NCBI GenBank assembly: GCA_026003335.1
Contig: BPHB01000002.1
Coordinates: 496,001-560,000 of the forward strand
Length of the DNA stretch: 64,000 nt
Source of the DNA: Chitinophagales bacterium
Lineage (GTDB): Bacteria; Bacteroidota; Bacteroidia; Chitinophagales; CAIOSU01
Direction of reading: 5' to 3'
Below are positions 56,352-64,000 of the stretch, one piece after another (position 1 is the first letter of the stretch; each line of letters opens with the position of its first letter). The notes beneath the pieces were generated by a model that saw only the letters and a list, made by a program, of their open reading frames with translations, ran no database searches and was not told the origin of the DNA. The translations under genes and the position numbers were made by a program.

Positions 56352-59300
56352 ATGATCAATGCCATGCTCAACAAAAAAACACTTTTTTCAGCTCTTCTGG
56401 CCGCCCTGTTTTTGACATTCCATCCTATCAGGAGCTTTGGCCAGACAATTATTAACACGTTTCCTTTTACGGAAACCTTTGACACTTTTCCTGCCTGCGG
56501 TACCACGTGTGCCACAGTGTGCCCGTTGCTGAGCGGATGGACAAATCTCACTATTGACAACACCGATTGGCTGGTAGACGCTAACGGAACACCTTCTTCC
56601 AACACGGGCCCTTCGGCTGACCATACCACCGGCACCGGAAATTATCTCTATGTAGAGGCTTCTTCCTGCCTCAACAATACTGCCGCACTGACCACCCCTT
56701 CACTTGACCTGAGCGGGCTTACCAATTTCCGTATGGAATTCTGGTATCATATGTACGGGCAATCCATGGGTACTCTGCATATTGACGTTTCCAATGATGG
56801 AGGAGTTACTTATACCGATGATGTCATTCCTCCTATTACTGATAACATTGACCTTTGGCAGAAAAAAGTCGTCAACCTGGATGCTTATGCCGGAGATACT
56901 ATTATCATCCGGGTCAGAGGGGTTACGGGCAATGATTTTTACAGTGACATGGCCATTGATGACTTCACATTTTTCTTCCTGCATCCCAATGACGCAGGGG
57001 TTGTAAGTATTGATTCCCCCCTCACACCGCTCACACCCGGTGTACACCCCGTAGCTGTAAGTATAAAAAACTTTGGTACCGACACCCTTACCAGCCTCAC
57101 CGTAGAGTGGAGCGTAAACGGAATACAGCAAGCCCCCTATGTATGGAATGGCACACTGATTTCTGAGCAAGTTATCCAGGGGCTAACCCTGGGTACATAC
57201 AATTTTCCAGCCGGCTTTTCTGTCATCAAAGCCTGGACCGGGCTGCCCAACGGACAACCGGATAATGATCACTCCAATGACACGCTTGAAATTACCACCT
57301 GTACTGCTCTGAACGGAACTTATACCATAGGCGGAGCAACACCGGATTTCACCAGCTTCACCCAGGCCGTCAATGCCCTGGTCAGTTGCGGAATCAGCGG
57401 ACCGGTCATTTTTAACGTTGCCCCCAGTTCGGGTCCTTATGTAGAGCAGATTACTATTCCTGCCATCACCGGTGCCAGCGCAGCGAACACCATCACATTC
57501 AACGGCAACGGGGAAAAAATTACTTTCTCTTCCACTTCCAGCAACGACCGCCATGTGATACTGCTGGATGGTGCCGACTATGTCACCCTGAACAACCTTA
57601 TAATAGATGCTACCGGAGGAGGCACTTACGGATGGGCTGTGAGATTGACAAACAATGCCGATTATAATTCCATTACCAACTGCACAATAATCTCCGAAAC
57701 AGCCTCCACCTCCTCCAACTATGCCGGCATTGTAGCCAGCGGTTCACCCACCTCGGCTACTACTGACGGCAACAACGCCAACTTTACCCTCATAAGCGGC
57801 AATACCATTATTGGCGGATATTATGGTATAACTATGATTGGCAATGGCTCACTGAATATGGCTACCGGTAACATTATTCAAAACAATACGATTCAAGATT
57901 TTTACTATTATGGCATCTATCTGGATGATCAAAATGGAGCAGTGGTTTCCGGCAATGATCTGCAACGGCCCACCCGTACTACCGCAACTACTATTTATAT
58001 GCTGTATCTCTCCGGAGCATCCAGTCAGAACAACCTAATTGAGAAAAACCGCCTGCATACGATTTCCGGCACGAATTCCACCTTCTATGGCATCTACTTC
58101 TCTGGTGCAGACGCCCCGATGGGCATGCCCAACCGCGTCATTAACAATATGATTTATAATCTGCGGCAGTCTGGCAGTATTTATGCCATTTATAACTCCA
58201 GCTCCAATGGCGCCTACTACTATCACAACACCATCATCATTGATGACCCCGTAGCCTCTACCAGCCTTGCCCGCGGGTTTTATCAACTGACCACAGCAAC
58301 GGACATTGAATTCAAAAACAACATTGTGGTAGTAACCCGGGGCGGAACCGGCACCAAACACTGCATCTATATGGGATCTACCACTTCTACCATCATCTCA
58401 GACTATAATGTGTTTATGGTGGATACTGCCGCCCATAATGTGGGCTATTTTGGCGGAAACTTTCAAACCCTTGCCAACTGGCAGACCGCCAACGGCAATG
58501 CATATGATCAGCATTCTGTTTTTGCCGATCCCTTGTTTGTCAACCCGGTATCTGACCCCACACCCACCAGCGCAGATGTGAATAATGTGGGCGACAGCTT
58601 GGGCATAGCGGATGATATTCTTGGCAATCCGCGCAGTCCGGTTACACCAGACCCCGGAGCCATTGAATTCACCCCGCCAACGCTGGACGCTGCCATCAGC
58701 TGGGTAGCTCCGCTGCCCCCTGTTACCACGGGGCCTCAGACTATCACCGTCAATATAGCCAACAGTATTTCATCCATTCCGCCCATCAGCTCTGTTGTGC
58801 TAACCTATTCAGATGGCATTACTCCCGTCACCGAAACTTTCAGCGGGTTGAACATTTTGCCGGGAACGAGTCAGGACCTAAGCTTTTCTACTTCCTACAA
58901 TCTGACTTCCTTGGTTACCCTTCGCGCATGGATTGAGACCGTTAACGGTGCCCCGGATGCTATTAGCTCCAATGATACAACCGCGCCTCAAACTCTTTGC
59001 GCATCCATTGCCGGAGTGTTTACCATTGATGCAGGCTCGCCTGCCTCATCCACTAACTTTCAGACTTTCACTGCTGCAGTGAATGCTTTAATTAACTGCG
59101 GCATAAGCGGTCCTGTAACGTTCAATGTAGTGCCCGGAAGCGGACCATACAATGAACAGATTGCCATTCCGCAAATCATAGGTGCCAGCGCAGCTAACAC
59201 CATCACCTTTAACGGCAACGGAGATACCCTTCAAGCAACAGCTTCTTCTGCCAACAGAGTACTTATCACATTAGACGGAGCTCGCCATATTACCTTTAAC

Positions 59301-62300
59301 AACCTGGTTATCCGCACCCTGGATGCCACCTACGGATGGGGCTTCCTGCTCACCAATCAGGCTGACAGTAATACCATCAATAGTTGTATAATAGACCTGT
59401 CATCGGCTAACGGCTCCACAGGAATTTCTGACTGTAACGGTATTATTGCCTCCACTTCATCAACCAGCTCATCGTCAGGCGGCAATACAGCCAACAATAA
59501 TCAGATAATCAACAATACCATCATCGGAGGCTATTACGGTATTCGCTTAAACGGGGCATCCGCAACCCCTCTGGTGGGAAATGTCATCAGTGGCAATACA
59601 ATACAGGATTTCTATTCAGCAGGAGTGTATTTGCTCTATACGTATCAAAACCGCGTAACCGGTAATGACATCAGCAGGCCGCAAAGAAATTCCGTTTCAT
59701 CCACTACTTATGGCATTTATGCATCCAATGTGAGCGCTACCAGCTTTGAGCGCAACCGGATCCATCATCTCTACGAAAACGCCCTCTCGTTGACCGGAAC
59801 GCTTTATGCCATTTATCTTACAGCCAGCGATCCGGCCATTGGGGAAGAAAACCGTTTCATCAACAATCTCATTTACGGACTGAACAAGTTTATCGGTACG
59901 CTCTATGGCTTTTACAACTCCAGTTCAGACAACGCGCTTTACTACCACAACACCATTTCCCTGGATGACACCTCTGCTGTAACCACAAGCACCACACGGG
60001 GATTTTACCAAATAACTACAGCCACAGGCATTGATTTCCGCAACAATATTATCAGCATTTCGCGGGGTGGCACGGGAGCCAAACACTGCCTCTATTTTTC
60101 TACTACAGGCTCTTCCATTACTTCAAACAACAACGTGCTTTTTATGAATGCCTCCGGAGGGGTTTCCAATCATGTAGGCTACTATGGCGGAGACTTCACC
60201 ACACTGGCTGACTGGCGTACTGCCAACCTCGGGGCCTATGACCAGCAATCTTCCGATGCCAATCCCCAGTACAATAATCCTGCTGCCGGGGATTTTCAGC
60301 CCACCAATAGTGCTATTAACAACCTGGGTACAGGAGTAGGAGTAACCGAAGATATCAACCTCACTCCACGCAACCCATCTTTCCCCGACCCCGGAGCCTA
60401 TGAATTTACACCCGTGGGACTGGATGCGGCTATCACATGGGTTAGTCCCGTGCCTCCGCTCAGTGCAGGGTTGCATCCGGTGAAAGTAAATATCAATAAT
60501 ACACAGACTACTGCCATTACCAGCCTGGACTTGAGCTACACTGACGGTGTTACTACGGTAAGCGAGTCTTTTGATGGCTTGAACATCCCCGCGGGTGGGA
60601 ATCAGGACTTTACATTTTCCACGCCCTATAATCTGACAGGCATTACCAGCATATATGCTTACATTGACAGTGTAAATGGCATGATGGATGATGACCGCTC
60701 CAACGACACCACAAGCGTGCAGACCATCTGTCCGGGATTGTCCGGTACGTTTACCATCAATGCCGGCTCACCGCCAAGTACAACCAATTTCCCGTCTTTC
60801 AGTAGTGCCGTGTCCGCACTGGTAAGTTGCGGCATCACCGGCCCTGTGGTGTTTAATGTTGTGCCCGGAAGTGGGCCCTATACCGAACAAATCAGCATAC
60901 CGCAAATCAGCGGCAGTAGTGCTGTGAATACCATTACTTTCAACGGAAACGGTGAAACCATTGCTTTCTCTTCCAGCAACAACTCAGCTAGACACGTAAT
61001 TGAGCTGAACGGAGCTGATTACATTACGCTAAATAATCTCACCATCAATGCCACCGGAGCCGGCAGCTATGGCTTTGGAATTGTGCTCACCAACGGTGCT
61101 GACAACAATACCATAACCGGATGCACGGTATTGACTAACAACACATCCACCTCCAGCAATTATGCCGGCATAGTTGCAACCGGTTCTGCCTCCTCTGCTA
61201 CCACTGATGGCAATAACGCCAACAACACGCTGATTGCAAATAATACCATCAGTGGCGGCTATTACGGAATCACGCTTATTGGTAATGGTTCTTCAGACAT
61301 GGCTTCCGGCAACCACGTCATCAACAATCAGATCCATGATTTTTATTACTACGGCATATACCTGGATGACCAGCAAGGGGCTCTTGTTTCAGGAAATACT
61401 ATCCAGCGGCCCACCAGAACCACAGCCTCCACAATCTACATGATCTATCTTTCAGGTACAGCCAGCCAGAGCAACTTCATTGAAAAAAATCGTTTGCATA
61501 ACATCTCCGGCAGCAGCACCACCACCTATGGCATAGCATTTTCCAGTGCCGATGCGCCCTCCGGAATGGAAAACAAAGTGGTGAATAATCTGATCTATGA
61601 CCTGCGTACTTCGGGCTCCATCTACGGGATTTACAACAGTGGCTCTGATGGGGCACATTATTACCACAATACTATTTCGCTGGACGATCATACTGCTACA
61701 TCCGGCACAACAAGAGGATTTTACCAACTAACCTCTGCTTCCAATATTGCATTTAAAAACAACATTGTATCGGTTACCCGCAGTGGCAGCGGTACCAAAC
61801 ACTGCATATATCTGAGCACCACTACTTCAACGGTTGCTTCTGACTACAACGTGTTCTATACTGACACCACTACCCAATACATCGGATACTATAATGGCAA
61901 TGTCGCTTCGCTGCCTGCCTGGCAGACTGTCAATGGTGGCATCTATGACCAGCATTCGGTTTTTGCTAATCCGCTTTTCACCAATCCTGCCAGTAACCTT
62001 ACTCCGCTCAATCCGGCAATCAACAACACGGCTACACCGCTGGGCATCACCGAAGATATTTTCGGTACCGCACGCGACACTGTAAATCCGGATGCCGGAG
62101 CTATTGAATTCACACCGGTAACTACCGATGCAGCCGTTGTGGCTGTTGCTAATCCTCAAAGTGACATCTGTGGGGCAGATTCCATCCCTGTAGTCGTAGT
62201 TATTCAAAACCTGGGGACAGATACATTGGGCACCTCCACAATAACGGTATTTCTATCCGGTGCGTTGACAGATACCTTGCAAGGAGTCACCTCCGTCTTG

Positions 62301-64000
62301 CCTTCTCTGCAAAAAGACACTGTTATGGTAGGCACCTTCAGTCTGACACAGGGAGGCAATCTCACCCTCACTGCCATGGTGGCTGCCTCAGGCGATGCAA
62401 ATGCCTCCAATGACACCCTCATCACTCAGGTTACTATTTTTAGAACTCCGGATGCACCTGTGCTTCTCCCCTATAACGACACTATATGCCGCTTTTCTTC
62501 CACTGTCATTTCCGTGATGGCAGATTCTGCATATACCTATGAATGGTATGATGCACCCACAGGTGGCAACAGGTTGTTTACCGGAAGCTCATTTACTACT
62601 CCGGTACTGGATTCATCCCGAACCTATTATGTGGAAGCTACAACCTCGGTGAACTACCGCGTAGGGCCTGTGGACGTGAGCATCGGACCTTCCAGTAATT
62701 TCAACTCACTCAATGTGCAAGGTCTGTATTTTGATGTGTATACCACTATCGTTATAGACTCATTTGCGGTTTACCCGAATGCACCAGGTGATGTGGTAGT
62801 GGAAATATCTACTCCCGACAATCTTACAGTTATTGACACCGTACGGGTGACTGTATCTACAACGGGCCGCACGATGATACCTGTAGGTATTACGGTACAA
62901 CCCGGCAGCTATCGCATTGATGCCAACGGCAGCACTACAGGCGGACTTCTGCGCAACAGCGGTGGTGCTGTTTACCCTTACGAAGTGCCCGGTGTCATGG
63001 CTATAACCGGAAACTCCTTTGATCCTGTTTATTACTACTACTTCTACGACTGGCATATCACGGCACGCGGATGCCCCGGTAGCCGTACCGCTGCCACGGT
63101 ATTTGTAGACACCCTGGATGCCGTTAATCCTTCGCTGAATGCGGTTGTTTCCGGCCGTATGGTAACATTTTCCGATGCCAACTTTGATCCGTCTGCTACC
63201 TACATGCTGAATTTCGGTGACGGCAATCAGGGCAATGCCCCGAATATTGCTTATACATACACAGCGGATGGTACGTATACGGCTTGCCTTACCGCCAGCA
63301 ACTCCTGCAGTACCGATTCCAGCTGCGTGACTCTGACCGTATGTGAAAACCTCGCTGCAGGATTCAGTGTAACCAAAAACGGTTTATCCGCTACGTTTAC
63401 CTATAATGGCAGCGGCACACCGGTGAACTATCTGTGGATCTTTGACGGTATGGACACTTCCACGGCCATGCAGCCGCAATATACATTTGCCGCCGATGGC
63501 ATCTATGATGTTACTCTGATAGTTGAAAATCTCTGTGGTGAGCGTGATTCGTTAACTATTTCCGTTGCAGTGTGTGAACCACTGGATACTGATTTTAACT
63601 TCACAAAAGACACATCCGGACTGACCGTGCAATTTTTCAGTTCAGTAAACGGCAATCCTACCGGCTATTTATGGCAGTTTGGCGATGGTGAAACCTCCAC
63701 TGACACGGATCCCACACATACATATTCCACTGCGGGCAACTATACCGTAGTGCTTACGGTGACCAATGTATGTGGAGAGCTGGATTCCACCGTTAAAACG
63801 GTAGGCGCCTGTGCTCCCATCGTGGCGGAGTTTACCGTGAGAGTGGACAACAACACCACCGTCACCATTACCAACAACTCCTCGGGGAGCGGTCTTGTTT
63901 ACAGCTGGAACTTTGGTGACGGTGCCTCTTCTTCCGAAACTGAGCCAGTACACACCTACTCCACTCCCGGTAATTACACCATAACACTAACAGCCACTGA
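56352..64000 (+). CDS. Giant secreted modular protein with beta-helix, Ig-like and PKD domains (cut by window edge)
   Basis: The frame is open from the ATG at 56352 (or 56364, MLNKKTLFSALLAALF) to the edge, 2549 codons. A signal peptide is followed by a MAM-like domain (FPFTETFDTFPACG, residues about 30-220), an Ig-like spacer, and three tandem modules starting at cysteines encoded at 57300, 58998 and 60729. Each module opens with GTYTI...FTSFTQAVNALVSCGISGP and runs into a right-handed beta-helix of short NNTI-type rungs (SGNTIIGGYYGI, YYYGIYLDD). It ends with DPGAIEFTP and a CARDB-like Ig domain. CHU_C-type Ig and about four PKD domains (LNFGDGN, WQFGDGE, WNFGDGA) follow from about 62440. 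Type IX secretion and adhesion or polysaccharide binding are inferred. No catalytic site is evident. Confidence 0.9.
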   Translation, partial: MINAMLNKKTLFSALLAALFLTFHPIRSFGQTIINTFPFTETFDTFPACGTTCATVCPLLSGWTNLTIDNTDWLVDANGTPSSNTGPSADHTTGTGNYLYVEASSCLNNTAALTTPSLDLSGLTNFRMEFWYHMYGQSMGTLHIDVSNDGGVTYTDDVIPPITDNIDLWQKKVVNLDAYAGDTIIIRVRGVTGNDFYSDMAIDDFTFFFLHPNDAGVVSIDSPLTPLTPGVHPVAVSIKNFGTDTLTSLTVEWSVNGIQQAPYVWNGTLISEQVIQGLTLGTYNFPAGFSVIKAWTGLPNGQPDNDHSNDTLEITTCTALNGTYTIGGATPDFTSFTQAVNALVSCGISGPVIFNVAPSSGPYVEQITIPAITGASAANTITFNGNGEKITFSSTSSNDRHVILLDGADYVTLNNLIIDATGGGTYGWAVRLTNNADYNSITNCTIISETASTSSNYAGIVASGSPTSATTDGNNANFTLISGNTIIGGYYGITMIGNGSLNMATGNIIQNNTIQDFYYYGIYLDDQNGAVVSGNDLQRPTRTTATTIYMLYLSGASSQNNLIEKNRLHTISGTNSTFYGIYFSGADAPMGMPNRVINNMIYNLRQSGSIYAIYNSSSNGAYYYHNTIIIDDPVASTSLARGFYQLTTATDIEFKNNIVVVTRGGTGTKHCIYMGSTTSTIISDYNVFMVDTAAHNVGYFGGNFQTLANWQTANGNAYDQHSVFADPLFVNPVSDPTPTSADVNNVGDSLGIADDILGNPRSPVTPDPGAIEFTPPTLDAAISWVAPLPPVTTGPQTITVNIANSISSIPPISSVVLTYSDGITPVTETFSGLNILPGTSQDLSFSTSYNLTSLVTLRAWIETVNGAPDAISSNDTTAPQTLCASIAGVFTIDAGSPASSTNFQTFTAAVNALINCGISGPVTFNVVPGSGPYNEQIAIPQIIGASAANTITFNGNGDTLQATASSANRVLITLDGARHITFNNLVIRTLDATYGWGFLLTNQADSNTINSCIIDLSSANGSTGISDCNGIIASTSSTSSSSGGNTANNNQIINNTIIGGYYGIRLNGASATPLVGNVISGNTIQDFYSAGVYLLYTYQNRVTGNDISRPQRNSVSSTTYGIYASNVSATSFERNRIHHLYENALSLTGTLYAIYLTASDPAIGEENRFINNLIYGLNKFIGTLYGFYNSSSDNALYYHNTISLDDTSAVTTSTTRGFYQITTATGIDFRNNIISISRGGTGAKHCLYFSTTGSSITSNNNVLFMNASGGVSNHVGYYGGDFTTLADWRTANLGAYDQQSSDANPQYNNPAAGDFQPTNSAINNLGTGVGVTEDINLTPRNPSFPDPGAYEFTPVGLDAAITWVSPVPPLSAGLHPVKVNINNTQTTAITSLDLSYTDGVTTVSESFDGLNIPAGGNQDFTFSTPYNLTGITSIYAYIDSVNGMMDDDRSNDTTSVQTICPGLSGTFTINAGSPPSTTNFPSFSSAVSALVSCGITGPVVFNVVPGSGPYTEQISIPQISGSSAVNTITFNGNGETIAFSSSNNSARHVIELNGADYITLNNLTINATGAGSYGFGIVLTNGADNNTITGCTVLTNNTSTSSNYAGIVATGSASSATTDGNNANNTLIANNTISGGYYGITLIGNGSSDMASGNHVINNQIHDFYYYGIYLDDQQGALVSGNTIQRPTRTTASTIYMIYLSGTASQSNFIEKNRLHNISGSSTTTYGIAFSSADAPSGMENKVVNNLIYDLRTSGSIYGIYNSGSDGAHYYHNTISLDDHTATSGTTRGFYQLTSASNIAFKNNIVSVTRSGSGTKHCIYLSTTTSTVASDYNVFYTDTTTQYIGYYNGNVASLPAWQTVNGGIYDQHSVFANPLFTNPASNLTPLNPAINNTATPLGITEDIFGTARDTVNPDAGAIEFTPVTTDAAVVAVANPQSDICGADSIPVVVVIQNLGTDTLGTSTITVFLSGALTDTLQGVTSVLPSLQKDTVMVGTFSLTQGGNLTLTAMVAASGDANASNDTLITQVTIFRTPDAPVLLPYNDTICRFSSTVISVMADSAYTYEWYDAPTGGNRLFTGSSFTTPVLDSSRTYYVEATTSVNYRVGPVDVSIGPSSNFNSLNVQGLYFDVYTTIVIDSFAVYPNAPGDVVVEISTPDNLTVIDTVRVTVSTTGRTMIPVGITVQPGSYRIDANGSTTGGLLRNSGGAVYPYEVPGVMAITGNSFDPVYYYYFYDWHITARGCPGSRTAATVFVDTLDAVNPSLNAVVSGRMVTFSDANFDPSATYMLNFGDGNQGNAPNIAYTYTADGTYTACLTASNSCSTDSSCVTLTVCENLAAGFSVTKNGLSATFTYNGSGTPVNYLWIFDGMDTSTAMQPQYTFAADGIYDVTLIVENLCGERDSLTISVAVCEPLDTDFNFTKDTSGLTVQFFSSVNGNPTGYLWQFGDGETSTDTDPTHTYSTAGNYTVVLTVTNVCGELDSTVKTVGACAPIVAEFTVRVDNNTTVTITNNSSGSGLVYSWNFGDGASSSETEPVHTYSTPGNYTITLTAT
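57300..62112 (+). repeat. Three tandem coding modules of about 1.7 kb
   Basis: Module starts are 1698 and 1731 bp apart. DNA similarity is visible, for example GGTGCCAGCGCAGC and ACCATCAC near each module start. Modules 1 and 3 share passages (AATGGCAACAACGCCAA-type tract, FYYYGIYLDDQ, SASTIYM) that module 2 lacks. Confidence 0.8.

Overview
The window reads as chromosome from a member of the Bacteroidota. The grounds are TonB-dependent receptor, PKD and beta-helix surface proteins, SpeA, FabD and GatB relatives typical of that phylum, weak ribosome binding sites, and repeated matches to the phylum's TAnnTTTG -7 promoter element in front of genes. Nothing in the sequence names a species.

Positions 1-42421 are mostly housekeeping genes on both strands. 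A PKD-repeat surface protein is cut by the left edge. It is followed by speA and argS (divergent), a WG-repeat protein, queD-folE-fabD, a glutathione peroxidase, a sensor kinase with a receiver-Crp regulator, an ABC-F ATPase, envelope enzymes, a sigma-like protein with only region 2, a PlsB-like acyltransferase with gpsA, a TonB receptor, comEC, mtnA, a TlpA-like lipoprotein, gatB, alaS, an M23 peptidase, a MerR regulator, a Wzi/RemB-like outer membrane protein, pfkA, dihydroorotase, and rimM/rpsP.

Positions 42422-55000 are an accessory island. It opens with a gene-free stretch of about 1.3 kb. On the minus strand this holds a candidate large structured RNA of about 480 nt with its own promoter and terminator, belonging to no class I recognise, followed by a segment bounded by 13-bp inverted repeats. 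Then come a DGQHR-domain protein, a minus-strand tracrRNA, a very large Cas9 (1628 aa), Cas1, Cas2 and a CRISPR array of about 49 identical 36-bp repeats. Gene content (cas9-cas1-cas2 only) is type II-C. The tracrRNA anti-repeat shows that crRNAs are read leftwards, towards cas2. The cas genes are read rightwards, and a terminator able to work in both directions lies between them. Each repeat carries a near-consensus Bacteroidota promoter, so each spacer may be transcribed on its own.

Positions 55000-64000 hold a small membrane protein like hydroxylaminobenzene mutase, a thioredoxin-fold protein, and the first 2549 residues of a giant secreted protein. This has three tandem beta-helix modules of about 570 residues, then Ig-like and PKD domains, and it runs off the right edge.

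The most novel material is the structured RNA, the DGQHR gene placed directly against the tracrRNA/cas9 unit, and the size and mosaic composition of the CRISPR locus.
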